Part shown: positions 7,434 to 14,443 of the stretch, in pieces
Layout: each line of letters opens with the position of its first letter
How positions within the stretch are numbered: position 1 is the first letter of the stretch
Assembly (NCBI GenBank): GCA_037446075.1
Contig: JBBIJH010000043.1
Coordinates: 1 to 18,668 of the forward strand
Origin: JBBIJH01 sp037446075
Lineage (GTDB): Bacteria; Bacteroidota; Ignavibacteria; UBA10030; JAHEZR01
Length of the DNA: 18,668 nt
Direction: 5' to 3'
Translations under genes and position numbers: made by a program
Notes under the pieces: generated by a model
Told to the model about the DNA's origin: nothing
Seen by the model: only the letters and a program-made list of their open reading frames with translations
Database searches by the model: none

Positions 7434-8643
7434 ATCGGAATGCGAGGCCGGAAGGAACCTTCTGAAATCCCCGGACGAATTCGGGTTCAATCTCATTCGT
7501 GACGTAGATGGGTCGCTTCGGATAGCTCTTCAAAAGAAAACCGTGGATCATGTCCTCGAACCGTGCTTGAATTACCAGTGGATCGTAGGGAGAGCCGTGC
7601 TCGAATTTGTGAAGTTCGCTGAGAAAGTCACTGACCTCTTTTCGAGAACTTTCTATCAGCTCAGGAAACCGCTGCCCAAGTTGCCTAAGGTACCATGATC
7701 GGCGGAGAAGCTCTTTATCAACGACCATCACGTCCCTCCTGTATCCTTCAACCAGTTGAAAGTAGTAAGAGGCTGAAACAAAGTAATCCCATTGATAAGA
7801 TAGAACGAAAGCGTCTCGTTCAAGAGAAGCAAACATATTTTTCGTGTAATCCTCGACGACGTGGTTTTCACTCGCGTCAACCCTGCGGTATTGAAAAACA
7901 ATCTGGCCAACTCCAATCCCCAAGCAAACAAGCACAGAGGGGAGAGTCAATCGAATCCTCCCAGCCTTCTCGAGAACGACTTTTGCCCCGAACACGATCC
8001 AGATCGCCGTCGCGACGTAGGCAAGCAGAAAGTAGGGATCGATGTCTTGGATATCGTAGTTCACGGAATAGATCACGCAGCTGAAGAAAAGAATCGAGCT
8101 GAAAAAGAAAAGAGTTCGGCTCGCGCGATACAAATGAATCAAACCGATGAGAGCAAGAACCAAGGACGCATATGCGAACTCCGCCGGAAACTGAGCGACG
8201 AAGTAGCGAAACTGATGACCTGCCGTTTCCAACGATGAGAAGATCCACACACGGTACTGTTTTCCGCTAAGGTGCCACCAGAACCGTTCGAGCGTTGATG
8301 GATCGCCCCAATTCAGAAGAGGGCCTTGAGAAGCCCTTATTGGAAGATAAAGATAGATTGAAAGACCGAGCAGAAAGGGAACAGCCGCGCTCACAATCTT
8401 CACGAAGGCAGCCTTCGAGAATCCCTGTGTCGCGAAGAACAGGTAAAGGAAACCCGGGAGCAACAGAACTGTCGTCATGTGATTGCCGAAGCTCAAACCG
8501 AGGACGAAAGCAAACCCGTACCAGGCCGCATAGGTGTGAAACGACTCGCCCACGAAATTGGCAGAGTCGGCCTGATCCTGTAATGACCGAAGACCAAGAA
8601 GAAGCAAAACCGAAAGAAACAGGATGTGAAGTGAGTATACCTC
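7434..8643 (-). pseudogene. main membrane part of DUF2723 GT-C-like glycosyltransferase
   Basis: This frame encodes about 400 residues with multiple hydrophobic segments (TVLLLPGFLYLFFA, IVSAAVPFLLGLSIYLYLP, YASLVLALIGLIHLY, FLLAYVATAIWIVFGA, VLVCLGIGVGQIVF), then a soluble part with SYQWDYFVSASYYFQLVEG, GYRRDVMVVD and RPIYVTNEIEPEF. The NHMTTVLLLPG and LPIRASQGPLLNWGDPS loops are characteristic of DUF2723, a GT-C-type family thought to transfer sugars to exported proteins or glycans from a lipid-linked donor. The first codon in this frame that matches the family is GAG at 8643-8641. The preceding 23 codons (8711-8643) are in another frame, so a single G seems to be missing (CTGGAG reads CTGAG). 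The 3' end runs into the N gap. Function follows from the family; donor and acceptor are unknown. Confidence 0.8.
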
Positions 8644-8711
8644 AGGGAAACGGCATGCGACCAGAAAGTTTCTGAGAACGCAAGGACAAGGGTACCAGTG
8701 ACAGCCGGTAG

Positions 8712-9080
8712 TTAAGAGGGGATTCGCGATTTCTCCCGCCGGTCGTGTAGAAGGAAGACAAATAGCCCGAAGAAGAACCAGACAGCCAGAGCACAGAGAA
8801 ACGCCGACATCAGGTTGAGCTGAACGATCGTGCGCAACCCCAGCGGCAAATGTGCGAATAGCCAGCCTAGGAGCGTGAAAAACGGGTAACCTGTGGGATG
8901 AGCGATCCCAAGGGTCTTAACAACAGCAGCGAGTTCACCGCTGTCAATGAAGGCGACAGTAGGGGCAAGGGTGAAGAGGTACAGAACAAAAGCAAGGAGC
9001 GCAAGGAGGGAACCAACAACACTTTTCTTTTGGAGAAAACGGGTAATCACAACCGCATCGGCAATTGCAATTCTTTGCAC
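8712..9080 (-). pseudogene. N-terminal piece of DUF2723 GT-C-like glycosyltransferase
   Basis: These 122 codons hold the first membrane helix (VVGSLLALLAFVLYLFTLAP) and the conserved catalytic-loop region with D46-S47-G48-E49 (AFIDSGELAAVVKTLGIAHP). A second helix follows, then the basic stretch HDRREKSRIPS and a TAA stop at 8714-8712. Beyond this stop the same frame continues as recognisable DUF2723 sequence (LVLAFSETFWSHAVSL), so the stop is a nonsense lesion or sequence error. The GTG at 9080 is the most upstream start but has no Shine-Dalgarno; an internal GTG ten codons later is equally possible. It lies 227 bp after the methyltransferase gene on the same strand. Confidence 0.75.
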
Positions 9081-9307
9081 TTCAGACAGAAATCCACCGC
9101 GACATCCACGCTGATTCCACCGAAGGCCTAGCTACGACAAGCGGTCTCGCGATTTTAGAGAGAGAATTGTCTTCCCGAGGCGCAGCCAAGAAAATGGCCA
9201 TGTCCGGCTGTGGGCGGCGCGCATCCGCGAAATGCCCCTAGCTCTTAAGCGTTCTCCAGCACGAGCAGGTCGGACTTTTCGGTCGCGCTTCTAGGACTGC
9301 GAAAAAG
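9081..9307. other. intergenic spacer without recognised feature
   Basis: This is the 227 bp between the methyltransferase and the glycosyltransferase genes, both on the minus strand. I see no tRNA, no good promoter pair and no T-tailed hairpin. A weak imperfect stem (CTTTTCG near 9275 with CGAAAAAG near 9300) abuts the methyltransferase stop, and a 39-codon minus-strand frame that begins with MAIFLAAPRED and ends at 9082 resembles nothing I know. Confidence 0.5.
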
Positions 9308-10033
9308 CTAGTCTCGGTGGACAACAGCAGCGATATGGGTTGGCTTCCGGAAAATCAGATTCGCGACCCGATCAAGAATCCTCCACAATTGAAAGGGGAG
9401 GAATCGAAGAAGATAATAAACCCGGCCGTAGAGGAGAACCTTGTTCCCGACCTTGTGGAACTGCACTTTCAAAAGACTCTGAGATTGGAAAAGCATCGCC
9501 AATGAACGCTCGTCGAAACTATGAAGATGTGCGTTTGCTGGCGTCTTCTTGTTACAGTGAATGCAGAGATAGTACTGGATTTTCTCCTTGTACGGTGTGC
9601 TTGCAACGAGCCTTCCTCCTCGAGCCAGGACTCGTTGAAGCTCTCGAACCCCTTTCGCGGGCGATTCTAAGTGCTCAAGGAGTTCGGAGGCGATGACGAG
9701 GTCGAAACTTCCGTCCCGGAACGGCAAGCGGTAAGTATCAGCGAGAACAAAATCTGCAGAACCTCGGTGAAGCTTCTCCCGGATTCGGACAAGATTCTTT
9801 CCTGATAAGTCGACAGAGGTAACACGAACCCCTCTTGAGGCCAGCATGTGCGTGATCCATCCTGAACCGCTCCCCACGTCCAGAACTGTCGACCCCGGTT
9901 TTACGTCAGAGAGTTGGACAACATAAGCCCGCAGCCGCCGGCCAAAATCCTTTGTCGCCCCAGCACCTTCATCGAAGTAGTCAAAGAGTTCCGCATCGAG
10001 GCGATAATGGGTGATATGGTCGCTGTATTTCAT
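9308..10033 (-). CDS. class I SAM-dependent methyltransferase
   Basis: A 241-residue cytoplasmic enzyme that transfers a methyl group from S-adenosylmethionine to an unknown substrate. Motif I is VLDVGSGSGW (50-59), the ribose-binding acidic residue is D75 in VTSVDLS, D99 follows in LADTYRLPF, and the post-I motif is FDLVIASELLEHLESP (110-125). The downstream ARGGRLVASTPY strand is typical of the UbiG/COG2227-type fold. After the core comes CxxC (C157, C160) followed by HLH (H169, H171), which could bind a metal, and a hydrophobic, basic C-terminus (VYYLLRFLPFQLWRILDRV) that may touch the membrane. The start codon overlaps the stop of the macro-domain gene as ATGA, implying translational coupling. 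With a membrane glycosyltransferase downstream it may act on a glycan or lipid, but this is inference. Confidence 0.88.
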   Translation of the reverse strand: MKYSDHITHYRLDAELFDYFDEGAGATKDFGRRLRAYVVQLSDVKPGSTVLDVGSGSGWITHMLASRGVRVTSVDLSGKNLVRIREKLHRGSADFVLADTYRLPFRDGSFDLVIASELLEHLESPAKGVRELQRVLARGGRLVASTPYKEKIQYYLCIHCNKKTPANAHLHSFDERSLAMLFQSQSLLKVQFHKVGNKVLLYGRVYYLLRFLPFQLWRILDRVANLIFRKPTHIAAVVHRD

Positions 10034-10590
10034 TGACTGCCCGTTCGCTCCACTCGCCCCACCTTGTCGATACTCGATTCGAGGGTAGATTGAAACGTTT
10101 CAGCGGCCACCTCGTCAAAGAGTACGAAGAGGACTTTTTCAAGATGGTCCGATCTTTGAAGAAACTTGATCCCCTCCCCGATCATGATTTCAGCGCACTC
10201 TTTTATCGGAAATCCTCCGACGCCAGTTCCAAGCGCGGGAAAGGCTAGAGACGAGATTCCATTCTTTTCTGCCAGCTCTAAGCTGCTCTTCGTCGCGCGT
10301 CGAATTTTTGTAGCATCGGTCCTGAGATCTTGGCCCATGACAGCGGCGTGGAGGACGTACCTTGCTTTCAGTTTTCCAGCCCCCGTGATCACGGCCTCGC
10401 CCACTTTGATGGGCCCCTTCGAGACCGCCTCGCGTTCGATCTCGGCTCCACCCTTCCTTTTGATTGCACCTGCAACCCCTGCACCCATCCAGAGATGATC
10501 GTTCGCTGCGTTCACGATGGCTTCAGTGGCGATTTCTGTGATGTCCCCCTTTACCACTTCGATTTCCTTATTTGGGACGCTCACCTTCAT
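10030..10590 (-). CDS. macro-domain ADP-ribose-binding protein (probable ADP-ribosyl hydrolase)
   Basis: A 186-residue single macro domain. The adenine/ribose-binding start is VVKGDITEIATEAIVNAAN (12-30), followed by the GAGVAGAIKRKGG loop (36-48) and the phosphate-binding loop FPALGTGVGGFP (117-128). This is the Af1521/YmdB-type arrangement; such proteins remove O-acetyl-ADP-ribose or ADP-ribose from proteins or nucleic acids. The domain fills the protein, with a short extra C-terminal tail (ESSIDKVGRVERTGSQ). A good promoter lies upstream on the minus strand (TTGACA-17-TAATTT), with about 25 nt to the ATG at 10590, but no Shine-Dalgarno is visible. The stop overlaps the methyltransferase start. 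No ADP-ribosyltransferase toxin is seen beside it, so a toxin-antitoxin role is not supported here. Confidence 0.92.
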   Translation of the reverse strand: MKVSVPNKEIEVVKGDITEIATEAIVNAANDHLWMGAGVAGAIKRKGGAEIEREAVSKGPIKVGEAVITGAGKLKARYVLHAAVMGQDLRTDATKIRRATKSSLELAEKNGISSLAFPALGTGVGGFPIKECAEIMIGEGIKFLQRSDHLEKVLFVLFDEVAAETFQSTLESSIDKVGRVERTGSQ

Positions 10591-10621
10591 GGCGGAAGCC
10601 GTTCTTTAACATCCTGCGCCC

Positions 10622-10650
10622 AAATTAGGAAGAATAATGGGCTTTGTCAA
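10622..10650 (-). promoter_or_regulatory. predicted sigma-70-type promoter for macro gene
   Basis: On the minus strand a perfect -35 TTGACA (10650-10645) is followed after 17 bp by TAATTT (10627-10622) as the -10 box. Transcription would begin near 10615, about 25 nt before the macro-domain ATG at 10590. Confidence 0.6.
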
Positions 10651-10721
10651 GAGAACGGCAGAGGGTGCCGTGCTGAAGCGGCTGCCATGGCAATATCCTT
10701 CCTTGGGTATATATTTTCCAC

Positions 10722-10749
10722 TTGACATTTCCTCAGAAAACTGTAAATT
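10722..10749 (+). promoter_or_regulatory. predicted sigma-70-type promoter for mntR-mntH
   Basis: TTGACA (10722-10727), a 16-bp spacer and TAAATT (10744-10749). Transcription would start near 10756, only about 12 nt before the first ATG at 10768 or about 24 nt before the second at 10780, so the mRNA leader is very short. Confidence 0.6.
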
Positions 10750-10754
10750 TAGAT

Positions 10755-10768
10755 TTAGGCTTACCTAA
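10755..10768 (+). promoter_or_regulatory. probable MntR/DtxR operator
   Basis: TTAGG-N4-CCTAA is a perfect 5-bp half-site palindrome placed between the -10 box and the first ATG (its last A is the A of that ATG). It resembles DtxR/IdeR-family boxes built on TTAGG/CCTAA half-sites. The next gene encodes a DtxR-family protein, so bound repressor would block RNA polymerase on its own mntR-mntH transcript. Confidence 0.6.
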
Positions 10769-11433
10769 TGGACTGCTCTATGCCCACCTCAAGTATTGAA
10801 GACTACCTCAAGCAGATTTACAAGCTCCAGTCGAAGGACGCGAAGGTGACGACGTCCTCACTGGCAAAGCAGCTTTCGATTGCTCCTGCTTCCGTTACCG
10901 ACATGATCAAGAAGCTGTCTGAGCAAGGATATTTGCGGCACACGCCATATCGCGGAGTGGAATTGACAGAAAAAGGACGAAAGCATGCCCTGCGGATTGT
11001 CCGACGCCATCGACTCTGGGAAGTACTTCTAGTCGAATTGTTGGGGCTTCCCTGGGACGAAATCGACAAGGAGGCCGAACGCCTTGAACACAGCACCTCG
11101 GAGGAACTGGAGCGTAGAATCGACGAGGCACTGGGTTTCCCAAAGTTCGATCCTCACGGGGATCCCATTCCGACAAAGGAAGGTGAGCTAAGGGAGGTGT
11201 CGGCGGAATCGCTCGCCGAGATTGAACCCGGTGGTACCTGTCGTATCACACGCGTCAGCGATGCAAGTCCCGAGATTCTCCAGTACGCTACGAGGCTAGG
11301 GCTTTCGTTAAAGAAAAAACTGACTGTGAAAGAGCGAATCAAGTTCGATGGCTCTCTTCGCGTCAGCGTCGGCAGGCGGGAGTGTTTTGTGAGCCAGAAG
11401 TTAGCTCAAAGTATCTTTGTCGAGCGTATCTAA
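10768..11433 (+). CDS. mntR: MntR-like DtxR-family metal-dependent repressor
   Basis: A 221-residue metalloregulator. Residues 1-70 form the winged helix (SLAKQLSIAPASVTDMIKKL recognition region). Residues 75-145 form the dimerisation/metal domain, and about 148-221 a FeoA/SH3-like C-terminal domain as in DtxR/IdeR, which short Bacillus MntR lacks. By position the primary ligands match the manganese type: D12, H81, E104, E107 and H108. The E in place of the DtxR cysteine favours Mn2+ over Fe2+. K15 occupies the place of Bacillus MntR Glu11, so the binuclear site may differ. The family start MPTxSxEDY suggests ATG 10780 (M5) as the alternative start. The adjacent Nramp gene and the palindrome at the promoter support manganese-responsive autorepression. 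Confidence 0.85.
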   Translation: MDCSMPTSSIEDYLKQIYKLQSKDAKVTTSSLAKQLSIAPASVTDMIKKLSEQGYLRHTPYRGVELTEKGRKHALRIVRRHRLWEVLLVELLGLPWDEIDKEAERLEHSTSEELERRIDEALGFPKFDPHGDPIPTKEGELREVSAESLAEIEPGGTCRITRVSDASPEILQYATRLGLSLKKKLTVKERIKFDGSLRVSVGRRECFVSQKLAQSIFVERI

Positions 11434-11475
11434 TTCCAATACAAGCTGTTGTTTTTTCCTCCTTTTGATTGACAG

Positions 11476-12780
11476 ATGTCGCCCGAAGAAATACTGACAA
11501 CAGCCGTCGATAGAGTCAAAGCGTCTGCGTCAATGATTCGGTCTGGAAGGTGGAGGGAAGTTCTCCCCTACCTTGGCCCGGCATTTCTCGTGAGCGTCGG
11601 CTACATGGATCCAGGAAACTGGGGAACAGACATTGAAGGCGGAGCGCGTTTTAACTATCAGTTGCTCTGGGTGCTGCTTCTGAGCAACCTCATGGCGATT
11701 CTCCTCCAGTCGATGTCAGCAAAGCTCGGGATCGTCACTGGCAGGAATCTGGCCGAAAACTGCCGCGAACGCTTCTCAAGACCGGTGTCTATTTTTCTCT
11801 GGGGAACTGCGGAAGTAGCTATGATTGGCACCGACCTTGCTGAGTTCCTCGGCTCAGCGATCGGTATCCACCTTCTCTTTGGCTTGCCGCTGCTCACGGC
11901 AGTATTAATCACCGGCCTCGATGTTTTCGTTATCCTCTGGCTCCAGCGGTACGGACATCGAGTCGTCGAATTTATCATCATTGGATTCGTGGCCATTGTG
12001 GGATGGTGCTACATCGTCGAGATATTCCTGGCGAAGCCTGAATGGAACCTCATCGCATATCATCTCGTCGTCCCACACATCGATTCCGCGAGCATCTATG
12101 TTGCCATCGGAATGCTTGGGGCAACGGTGATGCCGCACAATATTTATCTGCACTCCGAACTAATCCAGAGTCGCGTTGTTGCAAACCGTCATGAGCCAGG
12201 GTTCAGGAAAAAGCTCTTCCGGTTTGCCGTCGTTGACTCCACGCTGGCATTAAACATGGCGCTCCTGGTGAACGCTGCTATTCTCATCATGTCCGCGGCG
12301 GTGTTCTATCGCAACGGACTGCAGGTAGCATCGATTGAAGAAGCGCATACTACATTAGTCCCTTTGTTGGGCCCGGTCGCTGCGTTTGCCTTCGCCCTCG
12401 CACTTCTTTGCTCTGGAATTTCATCCTCCGTCACGGGTACGATGGCGGGACAGGTGGTGATGGAAGGCTTCCTCAACTTGCGGATTCGTCCATGGTTGCG
12501 TCGGCTTGTCACCCGCCTGATCGTGATGGTTCCGGCTGTCATGGCGATCGCCGCGGGTGTGGAACCGCTGAAAATTCTCGTGCTCAGCCAAGTCACCCTC
12601 AGCTTCCAGCTGCCTTTTGCGATCATCCCCCTTATCATCTTCACCAAGAAGCAAGAAATCATGGGTGAGTACGCGAACAGACCTTTGACCACATTCCTCG
12701 CCGTGGCAGTCGCAGCTACGATCATTTTCCTGAATGTACTTCTTCTATACCAAGCGTTCGGGGGAACCTTTACACTGTGA
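11476..12780 (+). CDS. mntH: Nramp-family divalent metal:proton symporter (MntH)
   Basis: A 434-residue inner-membrane transporter importing Mn2+ (and likely Fe2+) with protons. About eleven hydrophobic helices are visible, as in the family. The helix-1 metal site DPGN is at D45-N48 within VSVGYMDPGNWGTD, and the helix-6 signature GATVMPHNIYLHS starts at G215, with the metal-selective methionine at M219 and H221-N222. These residues coordinate the metal in known Nramp structures. The N-terminus (about 30 residues) is soluble and basic. The start ATG 11476 lies 42 bp after mntR with no clear Shine-Dalgarno. Being in the same direction as the MntR-like gene, it is probably co-transcribed and repressed when manganese is plentiful. 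Nothing is truncated. Confidence 0.95.
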   Translation: MSPEEILTTAVDRVKASASMIRSGRWREVLPYLGPAFLVSVGYMDPGNWGTDIEGGARFNYQLLWVLLLSNLMAILLQSMSAKLGIVTGRNLAENCRERFSRPVSIFLWGTAEVAMIGTDLAEFLGSAIGIHLLFGLPLLTAVLITGLDVFVILWLQRYGHRVVEFIIIGFVAIVGWCYIVEIFLAKPEWNLIAYHLVVPHIDSASIYVAIGMLGATVMPHNIYLHSELIQSRVVANRHEPGFRKKLFRFAVVDSTLALNMALLVNAAILIMSAAVFYRNGLQVASIEEAHTTLVPLLGPVAAFAFALALLCSGISSSVTGTMAGQVVMEGFLNLRIRPWLRRLVTRLIVMVPAVMAIAAGVEPLKILVLSQVTLSFQLPFAIIPLIIFTKKQEIMGEYANRPLTTFLAVAVAATIIFLNVLLLYQAFGGTFTL

Positions 12781-12927
12781 GAAGTAACAGAGACCGTGGA
12801 ACGCGTTTTCGTTTTTGATTCAACCCTTCGAATTTGCATTTCTACAAAAAGCTTGAGACCATACTGCTGAGTGGCGGAAAAAAAGCCTCGTCGTCTGATT
12901 CTCTAGGAATTCCTTCTTCTCTCTGCT

Positions 12928-12955
12928 GCCTCTTTGCAACCTGTCAACGAGAGGC
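12928..12955 (+). repeat. imperfect hairpin before the ECF sigma gene
   Basis: GCCTCT (12928-12933) pairs with AGAGGC (12950-12955), and TTG (12934-12936) can add pairing with CAA (12945-12947) across a small bulge. The stem ends 10 nt before the GTG start at 12965 and contains the AGAGG that could act as its Shine-Dalgarno. It might hide the ribosome site, but the stem is modest and may be chance. Confidence 0.35.
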
Positions 12956-12964
12956 TCGTATTGA

Positions 12965-13546
12965 GTGTCAAAAGGGATGAAAAGAGACTTTCACATGTTC
13001 CGTACGGACGACAGGCTCATAGTCGAACGGGTCTGCCAGGGTGATCTCGATGCGTTTCGCTTCTTGGTTGAACGGTATGAAAGGTACGCGTATCAGATTG
13101 CCTACCGGCTTCTTCGAAGTCATCCTGATGCCGAGGACATTTCGCAGGAAGCCTTTGTGAGAGTCTATCAGAACATTAAGAATTTTCGGGGAGAGGCGAA
13201 GTTCTCCACGTATCTCTATCGGACGGTCGTCAACCTCTCACTGAACGTCTTGAGAAAGAAAAACCGTGACGCGGTGGACTCAGAGACGCCGGGTGGGCGC
13301 GAACGAGCGGAGCTGCAACTCATGGAACAACCGAAGATCGAGACTCTCGACCTCGGCGACCATCTGCAGCGAGCGATCCAGCGCTTATCACGAAGGCAAC
13401 AGGCTGTTCTTCTCTTGCGACACTATGAAGGGATGTCAACACGAGAAGTAAGCGAAATTTTGAAATGCTCGGAAGGCACGGTGAAACAACAGCTTCACCG
13501 GGCGATGCTCAAGCTGCAGAAGTATCTCCACTATATGAGGGATTGA
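12965..13546 (+). CDS. ECF-type RNA polymerase sigma factor
   Basis: A 193-residue alternative sigma factor containing only regions 2 and 4. Region 2 covers about residues 25-98: DAFRFLVERYERYAYQIAYR, then the PDAEDISQEAFVRVYQNI core-binding helix and FSTYLYRTVVNLSLNVLRKK for -10 recognition. Region 4 covers about 133-190: LSRRQQAVLLLRHYEGMSTR, then the VSEILKCSEGTVKQQLHRAM helix-turn-helix for the -35. A proline/glutamate linker joins them. GTG at 12965, ATG at 12977 and ATG at 12995 are all possible starts; the last gives the most family-like beginning (MFRTDDRLIVERV). It is followed after 31 bp by a zinc-finger anti-sigma gene, so it is probably held inactive at the membrane until a signal arrives. 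Confidence 0.93.
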   Translation: MSKGMKRDFHMFRTDDRLIVERVCQGDLDAFRFLVERYERYAYQIAYRLLRSHPDAEDISQEAFVRVYQNIKNFRGEAKFSTYLYRTVVNLSLNVLRKKNRDAVDSETPGGRERAELQLMEQPKIETLDLGDHLQRAIQRLSRRQQAVLLLRHYEGMSTREVSEILKCSEGTVKQQLHRAMLKLQKYLHYMRD

Positions 13547-13577
13547 AAACAAAGATTGTTCAGGTTAGACTGGAGAC

Positions 13578-14420
13578 ATGTTGGGGAAAGGACATATAGC
13601 AAATCGACTCTACGACTTCCTCGTCGGTGAGCTTGAGGAAGCTGAAAGAGCTTCCATTGAGAAACACTTGCAAAGTTGTCCTCGCTGCAGGGAAGAGAAG
13701 AAAAAAATCGAACAAGCACTTGACGTTCTGAACAGGGACAAAGTAGAGATCCCGGAACTTTCTGATGAGTACTGGAAGAATTACTGGAGAGTCCTCGAGC
13801 CGCAACTGCAGGAGCGCAGTCCTTCCGCGGCAAGAGAGTTCCTGGAGCGGTGGAGGTACCGTCAGCCCGGAAAATTCCTCTCACCCAGATTGGCCTACGG
13901 GTTCATCGGTTTTGCGCTTGGCGTCGTCGTGATGCTCGCTATTTTGTTTCCGTACGTGGGTCGCAAGAGTGAGACCGAATCACCGACAGTCACACAATCT
14001 CCAGCCATCCAGGCAGAATCGCTCGACATGAACACTGCAACCGCGGAGCTTAGCGAGCCGTTTATCCGATTCTTCCAAAAGGCAAAAGCCTTTCTGATTG
14101 CGGTGAAGAATCTCGATGAGCCAAAAGAGGGAATCAAGGAGTTGCTCCCGGATCGGGAAAGAGTGCTGAGGCTCGCCGCCGAATGTCAATCGTTACAACA
14201 ACAAACACTGGATCCACGAGAGCAGGAACTTCTCTCTGAACTGCGGATGGTCCTTGATCAGCTTTCGACCGTTACAGCTGAGGGTGATGCTTCAAAGCTC
14301 GATCTTGTAAGAGAGGAGATTGAGAGAAATAATCTCGTGATGAAAGTGCGAGTTCATGAGATTGCGCACGAAGTACGATTGCTCCAAACGGCATCACGAG
14401 GATCAGGGGGAAACGATTAG
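13578..14420 (+). CDS. transmembrane anti-sigma factor with zinc-finger (ZAS-type) motif
   Basis: A 280-residue single-pass inner-membrane protein. The N-terminal cytoplasmic domain (about 1-50) carries the ZAS signature H30-x3-C34-x2-C37 (HLQSCPRC) used by anti-sigma factors to bind their ECF sigma. One membrane helix follows at about 105-127 (LAYGFIGFALGVVVMLAILF). The periplasmic part (about 130-280) is helical and charge-rich, with coiled-coil-like stretches (EQELLSELRMVLDQLSTV and LDLVREEIERNN), and is not a recognised sensor domain. GGAG sits just before the ATG at 13578. It lies between the sigma gene (31 bp) and the HEAT-repeat gene (23 bp). No DUF or protease site for regulated cleavage can be named, so the signal is unknown. 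Confidence 0.85.
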   Translation: MLGKGHIANRLYDFLVGELEEAERASIEKHLQSCPRCREEKKKIEQALDVLNRDKVEIPELSDEYWKNYWRVLEPQLQERSPSAAREFLERWRYRQPGKFLSPRLAYGFIGFALGVVVMLAILFPYVGRKSETESPTVTQSPAIQAESLDMNTATAELSEPFIRFFQKAKAFLIAVKNLDEPKEGIKELLPDRERVLRLAAECQSLQQQTLDPREQELLSELRMVLDQLSTVTAEGDASKLDLVREEIERNNLVMKVRVHEIAHEVRLLQTASRGSGGND

Positions 14421-14443
14421 CTTTTGCTAGAGGGGAAACGTCG

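Noticed and set aside
7695..8675. Several + strand frames of 120-130 codons opposite the DUF2723 gene
   Set aside because: They mirror hydrophobic codons of the real gene, are rich in Arg/Ser/Glu, and have no family similarity.
10030..10590. DarTG-like toxin-antitoxin module from the macro domain
   Set aside because: The neighbour is a SAM methyltransferase, not a DarT-type ADP-ribosyltransferase, and no toxin-like small gene is present.
12781..12964. ECF-type promoter (GGAAC ... CGTC) upstream of the sigma gene
   Set aside because: GGAAC at 12796-12800 and CGTCTGA near 12892 are present, but their spacing does not fit the usual 16-17 bp, so I do not call an autoregulated promoter.
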